Shown: positions 46,701 to 56,967 of the stretch, in pieces
How the letters are laid out: each line of letters begins with the position of its first letter
How positions within the stretch are numbered: position 1 is the first letter of the stretch
Assembly (NCBI GenBank): GCA_949317995.1
Contig: OX439036.1
Span: 21,054,854 to 21,118,853 of the forward strand
Reading direction: 5' to 3'
Source of the DNA: Acholoe squamosa
Lineage: Eukaryota; Annelida; Polychaeta; Phyllodocida; Polynoidae
DNA: 64,000 nt
Made by a program: the position numbers and the translations under genes
The notes under the pieces: model-generated
Told to the model about the DNA's origin: nothing
What the model saw: the letters and a program-made list of their open reading frames with translations, nothing else
The model's database searches: none

Positions 46701-49700
46701 TTGGTGAGTTGGGGGGGGGCGTCTTGTACGGGTTTTTTTCTAAATATCGATCCAGGGGGGGTTGGATGCGTCCTCTACGCGAACCAGCCTACCGTGAGTT
46801 GGGGGAGCGTCTTCTACGCGCACCGCGTCTTCTACGCGGGAGATTACGGTACATAGGTATCATGGTATTAAAGTGACGACTTGAAGAGTTCTAACCTGTT
46901 CCAACATCCATGGGTGCTGGGTGTCTTCAGGTAGAAGGTTGGCACTTTTTGACGGAGGTTCATTGATGTCTATGTAGAGGTTGGGCACTACCTCCTGGTC
47001 AACTCTGTGATAACAAAGAAACAACAATACAAGTAAAGACATTAACACCAGTACCCTTAGGCCTCGAGCCTAGGCTCTCTTTTTTATTTTTATTTTTTTT
47101 TTTTGGGGGGGGGCATTTTCAGATGATTTTGCAAGATCAGTTCTTCCTGGGGGCTGGGGTTGTGATAACGGTAATTTTTATAGTGGTGGAAGGGGGTCAG
47201 AAAAAAAACAATCTGCCGATCGGCCAAAATCCATGATCATGATCAAGCCCCCCCCCTCCCAACCAGCTGGCAAACCCTATGTAGAAATGAAACTGTGTGT
47301 TTTAATAGGTGGCAGGCACAAGTGAAGACTGGTGTTTTAGTAGGCTCCTGTATTAAGGCCACTCCAAAAAAAAACTTGTTTCTCATTACCGCCCTCGTCA
47401 GAAAAATTGTCATTTGAGATTTTTTTCTTAGAAAAATGTACCGTACCAATAAATGAGCAAAAGTAGTGAAGTTTGGTACCAAATGAAAGCTTATGGTCCA
47501 GGGAATGCAGCTGGCTATCAATAATAGACATTATCACACTTTTATAACATCAATGATAACTTTACTTTTAAAATGCAGTTTTTCTTCCACATGGCCGTTC
47601 GCAGTGCGCCTGCGATGCGCCCGTGATGTATTCACATTCCAATGAAATGCTATGGCTAAAATCCTCCCTCGTCACCTTTTTCATGACTTGGTGATGAGAA
47701 ACAAGAGTTGTTTTTTTTTTGGAGTTGCCTGAGGGCTGAGTCATTTATTGCCTGGTGGGGGGGGGGGCTTGTTACAATGTTAGATAATTATACGGACTTA
47801 GCTGGTTTGATTATCAGCCAATGAAATGACACCAACTATTCACTGCAGTACTCTTGGGGGCTTACTGGTACCCATCTGATAGGTGTTATCAGTAGAACTC
47901 GCTGCAGGGGTGGGCAGCTGTTGCCATGTAGCCAAAAAGTGGCGACAATTGCCTTGAAATTGGTGACAGCTTGAGTCAGATTCTGAGTTTTCCAAGACTG
48001 AAAGAATTTTTCAAATATTCCAAATAGAACCAAAGTTATGAAGTTATTCCCAGAAGTCATCAGAATGCATGATTTGACATTGAAAATTTCAAAAAAAAAT
48101 TCTAGTATGCACCCCTCTTTTCTCTTTTCACTGCTTCCCCAGTCACTATCAATGACCTCCCTTTGCACTGCACTCCTCCTAAGGTAGGTTGTGGGATAGG
48201 GTATACTATTAAAGTGAAAATGGGCTGAAGTTGGAAGACAGAGGTAAGGAAACTTTGGCAGGGGCGTAGGAAAAGGGGGGGGCAGGGGGGCCCGGGCCCC
48301 CCAATCATGAAGGAGGTGGGGCCTGAGTATGTCTGCCCCCCCCCCAATTTTCCAAGAATGCATAAACATAATGGAAAAGAAGCTAAAACTTTGCATCTCA
48401 AAATAGATCATTATGATGATGTCATAGGGAAAATGGGGGTCTGAGCCAAAGTCAGATCCAAAATTTACCAAAAATTACTTTTCTATATGTACTACATGTA
48501 TATATGAAGTTCCTCTAGAATGCACCAGTTATAGTCTAGATTTTCTGAGATTTTTAAAAGATCTTTCAAAGACATCTTCTGACATATTTTATGTCTATAG
48601 ATCTGAGGGGAGATTAACAGGGTCTACACATGTGTAATCTCTCCTCAAAAGTCATTAGAATGCACCTTCTGGGGTTGCAATTTTCAAAATTTGTCTAGGG
48701 AAGATGGTCCCAGACCCCAAACTTCCATTGCCACTACCTGGGTCAAAATACTTAAATATGCTCCCCCCTGCCCATTCCGGTTTCCCTTTCTTTTTTTGCT
48801 TGTGTTTGGAGGAACGGTAAGGCTTGCTTTAGGCTTACTCTCCGTCTCATTTCTGAATTCATTATTTAAATAAGACTAGAATAGCCTCTGAATTGGGATA
48901 ACAATGCACCAAATGCCTTCTAGATAATTCAAAATTTTCCCCTAACATAGTTGCTTCACTAGACTTGCAAATTCAATTTATTTCCCTTGGAATGGATCCA
49001 TCAACCCATTCAACTGATAAAAATTACATAGGAATAATATAGAATCTTTAAAGTATTATATGGCTCAGGTCGTCAGAAAGTGTAAGATTTTGCCCTTGAA
49101 GGCCCTGAAAAACTAATTTTCTAATTACTCTATATAACCTTAACAAAATTGTTAAGGTACATCTCCTCAGCTCAGAAGACCAAAAAATACCGATCTAGGC
49201 CATCCGGTTCCATTTTTATTGCTTGTTTTGTGTCATGTAACGTCCGGTACCAAAATAATGAAATATGGAGGTCATTGAAGTTGCTCTCAGTAATATAAAA
49301 ATGTCCCATTATGCATAACAAACACATGATATAAGAAGGCCAATATGTCTATTATTGACTTCAAAATTACAGAATGGAACAAAATTTCAGTTATGCATGC
49401 ACAGTAGACTGACTCCTACATGATGATAAAAGTACCGGACGTTACGTAACGTCCGGTACTTTTATCAGAATTATTTCACATAAGCTGCTCTCATATGGAG
49501 ACAAATGCTGGTAGACACACAATATCTTCACCAAAGTAGGGGATGATAGGGCCCTTCATATGGGTAATAACAAAGATTTTGAAGCTTCATTTTTTCCATG
49601 TTTTATAACTGATTTAGATTTAGGTACTGGACGTTACAAATTACAGATTTCCATTTTGAAAGACACATCATGAAAAATTCTCACTTAGTAACATGTCCAA

Positions 49701-52700
49701 ACCTCATGGAAATGATACCTATGATCATATACAATACAAAATATAACTTTGGGATACTCTATAGTGTTCTTTATTCAATACAGGACACTTGTAAAAAATA
49801 CAAAAAGTATAAAAAGAACAAATTTGGCTGTTTTTCACTTCTGCAGGCTATAAGTCCTAAAGTTTTTGATGGATGACCACAAATTTACATTTTTCTGATA
49901 GCCCAAAGTGTTCTCTATCAAATGAGTCTATGTAAGACAAGATTGGTTTACAACCTCTTTCTCCAGAGCCATAAAAGTCCAAAATGACCCAAAAACACAA
50001 AATCTACTGCTTTCTGGCAACCTGACCCATATGTTTAATATGTTAATTATCTCAGTTTAATGTATCATTGATTGATCTGACTACATGGACTGCTAGAAGA
50101 CCCACAGAGGGCAACCTGGTCCAGAGATGCAAGTGTTATAGACCAAATGAAAGTTCTTGATGAGCTGTAAATGAATATGGTAATATCTAAATATTCTATG
50201 TGTGACTTCCGAACCACTTTATACGGATGGGTCACCTATATCTTATGGCCAACATGTGTACCCCCCCCCCTGCTTCTGAGCAAAAATCCTGGATTCACAT
50301 CATTATCATTTGCATATCAAAGCTTAGCCTTGGCTACAACTGCTGCTGCATCTGCTCCAGGTTTTCAAGATGTGCCCACCTCTGCGCTGGTAACAAGCTC
50401 CAGCAATGGCCGCTACCGTAATCTCTCCCGTATAAGGCACACCTCGCCTATAAGGCGCACCCCCAACTCAGGTAGGTCTGTTTCACCTATAAGGCACACC
50501 TCTAAGGGCAGATTTTTGTTACTTTAGTACTGTTCTATAGTAAAAATACCCCCCCTATAAGGCGCACCCCAAACTCAAGGCAATGTCCCTCCTACGTATA
50601 AGACTCGGCATAATTTTGTTTGGCCTATACGATGCGCCTTATATGCGGGAGATTACGGTAACTCGGAATAGTCAGGGGGGGCATTTTGAAAAAGATTCAA
50701 ATACTCATCGTGACGCTTCATTCCACATGTGTATTAGTTATTAGATTTTTTTTTTTTTTTTGTGAGGGGGGGGCACTTTGCAAAATCAGTTCTAAGTGTG
50801 TGGGGGGTGGAGGTCGCCATAATTTTTATCATTGGTGGGGGGGAGGGGTCCGAAAGAAATCTGCCATTCCACCAAAATCGTCAAGCCCCCCCCCCCAGGT
50901 GGAAATAAATGACTCGGCCCTAAGACTGAGGCTAAGGGAGTGATCATTTTTTAACAACAGGGGGGGGCTGGTGGGTTTGACCCCCCCCCCTTTTCGAGGG
51001 GAGAACATTTTTTTGACCCCCCCCCCCGTAAGGGCTGAAAATGGCACGCGAATGTGGCCCTTTTAGATGGTAACTGGACACCTCGGAAGCAAGGAGAGGT
51101 CAGAAGCAGACATCTCGGAACCAGGGACAGGTCGGAAGCAGACATCTCAGAAGCTAATAACTTTTCTAAATAATTCTTTTGATAATTTTCAAACATATTT
51201 TTGCCATTCCATGATTTTACAGTGTAGGGACAGTATCACTAGGTTTGTTGTTTTTCAAATTCTATAAGAAGAGAGGGATAGTATCATGCATGACATGGTT
51301 CCTTTTGCACCCAAACTCTCCTTGCTTCCGAGATGTCCCAATTCTTGAATTCTTGTTTCCGAGATGTCTGCTTCCGACCTGTCCTTGCTTCCGTGGTGTC
51401 CAGTATTCTATAGTAACGTGCGGGGTTTTCCACTTTAAACGTGCGGGGTTTTCCACTGAAAACAGGTGAAATTATTTTGCCCCCCCCCCCCATCAGAGTG
51501 TCAGAGGGGTTGAAAAAATTCTGACCCCCCCTCAAATCCACCAGTCCCCCCCCCTGTTGTTAAAAAATGATCACTCCCTAAGTTGCTTAACAATGCTGTC
51601 GCATTTGGGTCTCTTCTGGGGCCTGTGGGGACTTGTACCTGGCCGGAAGTAGAATGACGTCACACTGGAGACAAACATTCACGCCGCCTCAGTTCCTCAG
51701 TGATGTGGTGGGACCATGCTGTCACACACTTCTGACTGTTTTCAGATGAGATCTCATCTGAATAATAATCTTCCATTTAAGTTTCCATCTTAAAGTTTCA
51801 GATGATCTCATCTGAATGTAATTCAAATTCAGATGAGATCTGGCATATATCGTTGATCGGGGGCTCTGCCCCCCAACCCCCGTTTGGCCGGACACCTGGG
51901 AACTGCGACGGCATCAACATTCATCTCCACAGAGGGCCAGGTACATTCTCCAAACATACACCCTTTTGCAACAATGACACTCACAGATACTGAGTGAGTC
52001 TGAGACAGTCACACTGTGACACTAGTCTAGTAGGGAAAACATGCCAAACTTTTATTTTGGATTTACCCGGATAATTTTACATCACCGGGAAGCTGGCAAC
52101 TTGAGTAATTTAATGGTGTTTAAATTGTCTTCATAGTGTTACTAGAACAAAAGTTATGAGGGATTGAATGTGGAATTTCTATCATGTTTTCTGTCAGTGG
52201 ATTTCCAGCCAGTGTGGCTCTTATCAGTCCCTGCCCACTGTGCACAGGCTGCACTGGTTCTCACACATTTCAGACCTTGCTTTACTTAATCTCAAATTAA
52301 ATTTGATTGAACGATCATAGAGGGTAACCAATTACATCACTGTAAGCACAACAGTTTGGGGATTAATGGGCTATATTTTGCATCAAAAGGAACTAAGATA
52401 AGTCTTATAGATCATGTTGGAAAGTCAAAATTTTCTAAATGGCAGTGTGATAAGCAGACCTGAAATTCTTGGATTTTTTACTCAACTCTCCTATACTCTT
52501 TAGCTTTGGGCTAATTTGGGCTAATAGATAATAAATAGCTGATTAAAGATCCTAAAAGTACACACTTTTGTGGTTATCCCATATAAGTTTAAAAAAGTTA
52601 CACAAATATTAAGTTTTGATATTTTATTCTTTCTCCCTCTATGGTAACTGATAATGTCTTAAGCTTTCAATAGAGGTCTCAAATGTAAAAATTGACCAAG

Positions 52701-53128
52701 AATTAACAAAAATATCAGCATTTTATATTTCAAGGTTTTATAGAAATTACAGTCTGCGCACACCAATACCCTTTGAGAACTGATAAGATATCAAATCAGT
52801 GACTGGAATCTGGATCTACAGTAAAATGACCCACAAATTCTGATTCCTTGGTTATTTTTACCCTTGGTACATGAAAATAGTTAATGTTGACAGTGGAAAC
52901 GAGCCCTAAAATAGAAAATCATATTGATTGATTTACTATAGTGACAGATAGGGACTAGCGGGAGTGGGTGCAGGGGTGTTATTCCTACACTAGTACTGTC
53001 ACTAGTGACTGTGACTCACTGACTGCCACAGTCACGGTGACAGTGCCAGACGGAGCAGGCAAACAAACTACAAACCCGATGTCCATGTCAAAGTCGCCCT
53101 CTACATCCACTTCGTCTTCGTCCGCCAT
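36851..53128 (-). CDS. MYSM1: MYSM1: histone H2A deubiquitinase (SANT, SWIRM, MPN+), 16 exons
   Basis: Exons (5' to 3'): 53128-53076, 47004-46896, 45329-45223, 44410-44260, 42886-42788, 42411-41343, 41078-40892, 40561-40431, 40305-40205, 39883-39806, 39574-39467, 39131-38924, 38582-38455, 38209-38077, 37781-37618, 37306-36851. All use GT-AG, all phases join, and the total is 1093 codons plus stop. Human MYSM1 is 828 residues; the extra length is mostly exon 6. Domain order SANT, SWIRM, JAMM/MPN+ is unique to MYSM1, which removes ubiquitin from histone H2A Lys119 in the nucleus and activates transcription. The metalloprotease residues are complete, so the enzyme should be active. Introns carry MITEs but none breaks an exon. 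Confidence 0.95.
38077..39131 (-). CDS. MYSM1: MYSM1 exons 12-14: MPN+/JAMM metalloprotease domain
   Basis: Exons 39131-38924, 38582-38455 and 38209-38077, about residues 732-887. The JAMM set is intact: Glu756 in [11 protein letters not shown], then GWYHSHP (His822, His824), Ser832 and Asp835 in the EXnHSHX7SX2D arrangement, which coordinates zinc and cleaves isopeptide bonds. [14 protein letters not shown] and FVGVIVSPY are further family signatures. Exon 12 has a Gly/Arg/Glu-rich insert ([11 protein letters not shown]) not seen in human. Confidence 0.95.
39467..39883 (-). CDS. MYSM1: MYSM1 exons 10-11: basic linker between SWIRM and MPN
   Basis: Exon 10 (39883-39806) encodes [20 protein letters not shown], then EGKTTE; exon 11 (39574-39467) encodes [12 protein letters not shown] and [19 protein letters not shown]. 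Both align with the RRRRVRDPWGNW.. and SSFDPFQL..C..F parts of vertebrate MYSM1. The Arg/Lys clusters probably include a nuclear localisation signal. Confidence 0.9.
40205..41078 (-). CDS. MYSM1: MYSM1 exons 7-9: SWIRM domain
   Basis: Exons 41078-40892, 40561-40431 and 40305-40205. SWIRM spans about residues 550-636: [52 protein letters not shown] and [17 protein letters not shown], nearly collinear with human MYSM1. It is a helical histone/DNA-binding module. Exon 9 adds a basic tail ([16 protein letters not shown]). Confidence 0.94.
41343..42411 (-). CDS. MYSM1: MYSM1 exon 6: long acidic, disordered region with AT-hook-like motif
   Basis: This 1069-bp exon encodes about residues 174-529. 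It starts with a charged [12 protein letters not shown] stretch, has [11 protein letters not shown] near 270-280 (AT-hook-like, likely DNA binding), and then long Ser/Glu/Asp-rich stretches ending [18 protein letters not shown] and similar words fit the SUMOylation consensus. It is much longer than the equivalent human region, which accounts for most of the size difference. No fold is expected. Confidence 0.88.
42528..42658. mobile_element. PIF/Harbinger-like MITE, copy 2 (MYSM1 intron 5)
   Basis: GGGAGTGGTCATTATTTATC begins after TAA (42525-42527), and its inverse ends at 42658 before TAA (42659-42661). At 131 bp it is little more than two terminal repeats, with a short core of C and G runs. 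It lies in the intron between exons 5 and 6. Confidence 0.78.
42788..44410 (-). CDS. MYSM1: MYSM1 exons 4-5: SANT/Myb-like DNA-binding domain
   Basis: Exon 4 (44410-44260) ends with [16 protein letters not shown] and exon 5 (42886-42788, 33 codons) continues [20 protein letters not shown], then [13 protein letters not shown]. Together these form the three helices of a SANT/Myb repeat at about residues 124-173, with the W...W spacing and the QVKSY.Q.YF signature of MYSM1. It binds histone/DNA. The intron between them contains a SINE with a 16-bp duplication (43488-43664). Confidence 0.92.
43488..43664 (+). mobile_element. SINE with 16-bp target-site duplication (MYSM1 intron 4)
   Basis: ATATAATGAAAGGAGT occurs exactly at 43472-43487 and again at 43665-43680, flanking a 177-bp body that starts GAGTGAGTAATAGATG and ends GGGAGGCCC. 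Exact 16-bp duplications are typical of LINE-driven retroposition. A second family copy lies at 16398-16523. No clear tRNA boxes are seen, so the promoter origin is open. Confidence 0.8.
44544..44780. mobile_element. TACCGTAA-ended MITE, copy 1 (MYSM1 intron 3)
   Basis: Ends TACCGTAAACTCCCGCGTAT and the inverse ATACACGGGAGTTTACGGTA. Inside are repeated GTATAAGACGCACC words. The same ends occur at 45929-46851, 50414-50660 and 60687-60923. It lies 134 bp from the SANT exon 4 acceptor. Confidence 0.78.
45223..47004 (-). CDS. MYSM1: MYSM1 exons 2-3 (N-terminal region)
   Basis: Exon 2 (47004-46896, exactly 36 codons after the split codon) encodes [20 protein letters not shown] and ends WMLEQ. Exon 3 (45329-45223) encodes [20 protein letters not shown], matching the PWTLD...AVIEKML segment of vertebrate MYSM1. 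The intron between them contains a TACCGTAA element with an 86-bp tandem array (45929-46851). Confidence 0.85.
45929..46851. mobile_element. TACCGTAA-ended element with internal 86-bp tandem array (MYSM1 intron 2)
   Basis: Begins TACCGTAATCTCCCGCGTAT and ends with its inverse at 46851. The body carries about five copies of an 86-bp GC-rich unit (GCCGATGACAGCTTGAACTC...GGTCGCTGTAGATTTG; 46055-46520) and then GTCTTATACGCG/GTCTTCTACGCG repeats. It is four times longer than its sister copies, apparently by tandem expansion of captured sequence. Confidence 0.75.
46055..46520. repeat. 86-bp GC-rich minisatellite
   Basis: Starts of the unit word CCGATGACAGCTTGAACTC (or ATAGC variant) are spaced 85-89 bp near 46058, 46145, 46231, 46316 and 46402, followed by decayed copies. 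CpG-rich compared with the surroundings. It lies wholly inside the 45929-46851 element. Confidence 0.8.
47356..47730. mobile_element. MITE with ends AGGCMACTCCAAAAAAAA
   Basis: The left end AGGCCACTCCAAAAAAAAAC and the inverse of the right end (AGGCAACTCCAAAAAAAAAA) match, followed by CTTGTTTCTCAT on both sides. The interior has no coding potential. It lies in MYSM1 intron 1. Confidence 0.65.
49160..50032 (+). repeat. Dispersed repeat, copy 2, with a 44-bp perfect palindrome
   Basis: Homologous to 35577-35945. Its centre (49424-49467) is a perfect palindrome around CGGACGTTACGTAACGTCCG. The TAACGTCCGGTACC word recurs at about 49238 and 49440-49460, and a CTGGACGTTAC variant near 49627. It may be an inverted-repeat transposon whose end contains ACGTCCGGTAC. 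Confidence 0.65.
50040..50240 (+). mobile_element. Partial copy of the MITE at 12191-12660
   Basis: Shares AATTATCTCAGTTTAAT, GATGCAAGTGTTATA-like, ACCAAATGAAAG, CTTGATGAGCTGTAAATG and GATGGGTCAC with the right half of that element, ending at the same terminal sequence. The left half is missing or replaced by the 49160-50032 repeat. Confidence 0.6.
50414..50660. mobile_element. TACCGTAA-ended MITE, copy 3
   Basis: TACCGTAATCTCTCCCGTAT at the left and GCGGGAGATTACGGTA at the right, with repeated TATAAGGCGCACC words inside. It is the same family as 44544-44780 but has TATAAGGC for TATAAGAC. Confidence 0.78.
50936..51578. mobile_element. PIF/Harbinger-like element, long copy
   Basis: GGGAGTGATCATTTTTTAAC after TAA (50933-50935) and the inverse ending at 51578 before TAA (51579-51581). 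Inner inverted arms carry GGTCGGAAGCAGACATCTCG / CGAGATGTCTGCTTCCGACC variants (about 51068-51150 and 51318-51405), so nearly the whole 643 bp can fold back. No transposase frame. Confidence 0.8.
53076..53128 (-). CDS. MYSM1: MYSM1 exon 1 (start codon)
   Basis: ATG at 53128 opens an acidic start [17 protein letters not shown], like the acidic N-terminus MAAEEADVDIEGD of human MYSM1. The donor after ATCGG is GTTTGT. The exon leaves two bases, completed by exon 2. An upstream in-frame ATG 16 codons earlier would lengthen it but lacks similarity, so 53128 is chosen. Confidence 0.85.
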
Positions 53129-53475
53129 GGTGTCAATTGGACCCTTCAATGATAAAACAATGACATGTCCTTCCAATAGTAACTTTTAAGGTATAATTTT
53201 ATCAATAAGCCGCCGCGTCTTCTTCTTTCGTCAATTTGCATCATCCACAGCCTTGTTTGGTTGTCTCCAGAAAGTGTTTACCCACGAATGCAAATGAGTG
53301 GCGCCCTCTAACATTACCGTAGTAAATTTTTTTAGCTTTGTTTGCACTGTTCATCAAGAGTTCGTCACTTCATATAGCTAAACATGTCTGTTTATGTCCA
53401 ATGATGGACTGCGATACCACATATATTATTTTTGGAGAGATTCGTCGTATTTAGGTCATTTCATGAAGAAAGGGT

Positions 53476-54634
53476 ACACTGATAAATCTGTGAGTGTTCC
53501 GTCCCTCCACAATACCCACAGAGAACAGGGTCTGTATGTGGGTCACTCTACCGACGGATGGACGGAAGACTGAGGGCATTGTCACCACTGTCGACCTATA
53601 GCTAGGGATCCACTGGTGCGAGTTTCTTGCGACTTGCACTCGTGCGTATTTTCTCGCAGAAGACGTTCCAGCAGTGGATCTGCTGCTGCGAGAAACGTCA
53701 TGCGACGTCCGAGCGGTGTGCGACGACATTCGCAAAAATCAAAATAATTTGATATTTGCCAGTGCTCTGCGAGGGCACACGCACAAGTACAATTCGCAAC
53801 AAACTCGCGGCAGTGGATCCCTAGCTTATCAATCACTACCGTTTCTGGGTCTCCGATACCCACTACCCAAGTTTTTGAGATAGATTTGGCCATTTGCGCC
53901 ATGCAAAATGGCGCACTTCTCATGGCTTTATTTCTTCACCTATCCCTATATTTTTTTCACCAATAGATAATTTTGATATCTCCTAAGAACACAAGCTATT
54001 CATTTCTACTGTGTCATAAGTATATCCTGCCCTAAAAACGATTTCAAGTCCTGACAGTCTCACACACTGGGAGTATCATCTTAACAAATATGGCGGCCAT
54101 TGAGATCGCTGTACTATTCTCAGCATAATTGAATCTCGTGTAGCTCAGTAAATACATTGAAACTTGGTCCGATATTTTACAAAGTGGTAGAAGTTTTTAA
54201 ACATAATATTCTCCCAGCTAGATTAAGGACAGCACCTGTAAACAAACCATTTGCAACTTCCGTTTGCTACGCTGCTGTCACTCTCACAAGCTGGCACTAT
54301 GATTCAGCCCAACTCAAAACATAGTCTTGAGTTGGGTAGTCCAACTATGAGGGCAGGGAGGGCCAATACACATTCAACTTCAATCAGATCCTTATCTGTA
54401 GGGGGAGGGAGGGGAGGGAGGGGAATGAGGTGCGTGGTTGTAATACACATCTTATATCAATTAGATTCTTATCTAGATCAAAGGGGGTCATTAAAAGTAA
54501 TAAATTAAGGTGAATGTGTATTGGCCCTCCCTGCCCTCAGTCTCCCGTCCATCCGTCGGTAGAGTGACCTGCATACAGACCCTGTTCTCTGTGGGTATTA
54601 TGGAGGGACGGAACACCCACAGACTTATCAGTGT
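53476..54634. mobile_element. Element with 103-bp inverted arms near the MYSM1 promoter
   Basis: The arm 53476-53578 (starting ACACTGATAAATCTGTGAG) and the arm 54532-54634 (ending CAGACTTATCAGTGT) are inverse copies of equal length, differing at few positions. They share ACAGAGAACAGGGTCTGTAT and CTACCGACGGATGGACGG. Between them are a TAGGGATCCACT MITE and another short inverted repeat (around 54352-54540). It starts about 350 bp above the MYSM1 start codon. Confidence 0.65.
53603..53823. mobile_element. TAGGGATCCACT MITE, copy 1
   Basis: Ends TAGGGATCCACTGGTGCGAG and CGCGGCAGTGGATCCCTA. The interior has TTGCGACTTGCACTCGTGCG-type words pairing with CGCACAAGTACAATTCGCAA. TA bases at both ends fit a TA target. 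The second copy is at 56752-56967. Confidence 0.7.
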
Positions 54635-56751
54635 AAAGAAAGGGCACCTGCTATTCCTAAAGTGGCGTCAGCTAGCGGCAAAAGCATAGACTATAAAAAT
54701 CGATCACTGCGCACCATTTCTGCGCATGTGGAAACGATAGCGTCTGACAACCAACTTTGCGGATAATTATCGGCCTCTTCTCAGTACTATTTTCAAGAAT
54801 TCAAGCGTCCGAAGCTAGCTATTCACCTGATCAGAGGTGAGTTACTTTCTCGAATAAATAGCGGTGAGATTATTGCAGTTTTGGTGTCGGACTCCACGTG
54901 AGTGCGGACGATGCACTGGTCAAGTGTAACATGTATCGACAAGTTCGCCTATTACCGCCCAAACAAGGGAGGGAGAGTTGTACACTGACCTTGTCATTTG
55001 TGCAAGTGTCAGTGCAATAGCCCCGCCCCCTTCTACCTCAGTTAGGGACTTACCTACCCCCAGTGCATGGTACTGCTGCAGTGGAGGTGTGAAACTGTAT
55101 TAAAGCTGAAACTGGGGAGTGCTAAACTCTCCTTTCTTTGACAGCTCATTGTGTAGCTATTTATTGGAGGATCTTAACAAACATGTCATCTCATGGGCTC
55201 ATTTTAAAGGGATTGATTAAGCTGACCGCAGCCGGGCCCGACTAGATCGGCTGATCGGGAAGTCGGGAAGGTATGCGGAGGACGTCCGATCCAGTCTGTA
55301 AATATCAAACATGTTTGATGTCCCCAGATCCAATCGGCCACCCTTCCCTAACTACCGACCGAATCGGCCCCGTCTGCGGTCGCCTTTAGGGGGTTAATAT
55401 GAATCTATATGAGAAATAATTGATGCAGGCAAACATCCCATTCTCCCCAAGTGAAGTTAACCCATAATTTTGAAAGCATTTTTTGTATAAAGGCCAAATC
55501 TCACATAAAAGAGAATAGTTCCCACATTTTCTACAGGAAAGATGGTTTAGAAAATGTCTAGGGGTTTTCTTTTCATAGGGGAACAGGATGTTTGCAAGAC
55601 CCCACAAAAATTTTAGCGTGCCATTCGCTATCACCCTTCAAACAGCTTCTCCATGTTAGGCCCTTGTCTGTTTGCCAGAATTCAATCCTATGTATATTAT
55701 TTATATAGCAATGGATAGAGCTGATAAAGAGAAGTGGATTTCCTTTTTAAATGAAGTCTTTATGTCAATTTAAACGGAAATTCTAACCAATTAAAGATCT
55801 TATATCTACTCATTTATTTTGCACCAATTCTGTCAGATCGCTAAATCACAGATGATATTATGTCAAGATAAAATCCCTTTGAATTGTTAAAATTGGATAT
55901 GATACATTGATTTTCAACCTTTTATGGGGAACTCTTCCATACATGAAAAGAAAATAGTCCAAAATAATGATTTAAGAGATGTAGCCAGTCCTGTATCTGA
56001 TATGCTTGATCACAAATCTGGACCCTATTTAAACTCTTAACACTGGCAGAATTTTAGGTTCGATTTTGGGTCTTTGATCAGTCAAAACTTCCCTTATACT
56101 TGGCATAAAGACTTCTTTTAAAGTGCCTACCTAAGTAGAGCATATCTCTGAGATCCTATGTTGTAATGTCTACCTATAGATCTAGATGGGGATCAGGGGC
56201 CATCCATAATGGCAAAAAAATAGGCCCCCTGGCCCTGGGCCTAGCCCTAGGCTAGGATTAATATTAAATTCAATTCAATCTTTTATTTCAGACTCATTTG
56301 ATTTGTAAATTGTAGACATAGGTAGATCTACATAGTCATAGATTAGACAAGCAATAATATGTCACTAGAAATATATAGGTGTAAGAAAAACAAAAAAAGA
56401 GAACATCAGATGTTGAAGTGCATATAGAGCTGCCTATGCATGGGTAAAAAGTGGTTTTTAAAAGGAGACGCTCGTGACGCAGGGGTTTTAAAAAGGTGAT
56501 GGATGGCGACACTATCAAAACGACAAAAGTTCCCAGTACATTGGCATATACATAAAAAGTGACGGAGTGACACGCCATCCTTTCTAAAAAGTAATGGCTT
56601 GACGTCCTATTAAATTTTGAGCACCCATATACCAGGTATAGGCATATAGAAACTAGATCTTTGGCCAATTTCCATCACCCCAACCCCCTGTCACACTTGC
56701 CACATCTGCCGACGCCACAACAACAGTGCCAACACCCCCTAAAGTTACATA

Positions 56752-56967
56752 TAGGGATCCACTACAGTAAATTTCTTGCAACTTGCACTTGTGCATGTGT
56801 ACTCACAGAAAACATTCCACCAGTGGATCCCTCGTTGCGACTATGTTCATGCGATGTCCAAGCGGCGGCGACAACTTTCGCATAGATCAAAATAGTCTGA
56901 TATTTGCTACTGCTCTCACACTCGCGTCTGCTAGTCGCAAGAAATTTGCCGTAGTGGATCCCCCCTA
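56752..56967. mobile_element. TAGGGATCCACT MITE, copy 2
   Basis: Same ends (TAGGGATCCACTACAGTAAA and TTGCCGTAGTGGATCCCCCC then TA) and the same internal CTTGCAACTTGCACTTGTGC words as copy 1. Confidence 0.7.

Larger units (their letters stand above)
47005..53075 (-). other. MYSM1 intron 1 (6 kb)
   Basis: No coding sequence. Contents: a G/C-run repeat (47088-47262) related to 50680-50925, an inverted-repeat MITE (47356-47730), a copy of the GGGGCGTAGGAAAAG repeat near 48261 (also 5940), the palindrome-bearing repeat (49160-50032), a half copy of the MITE at 12191 (50040-50240), a TACCGTAA MITE (50414-50660), and a Harbinger-like element (50936-51578). Confidence 0.55.
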
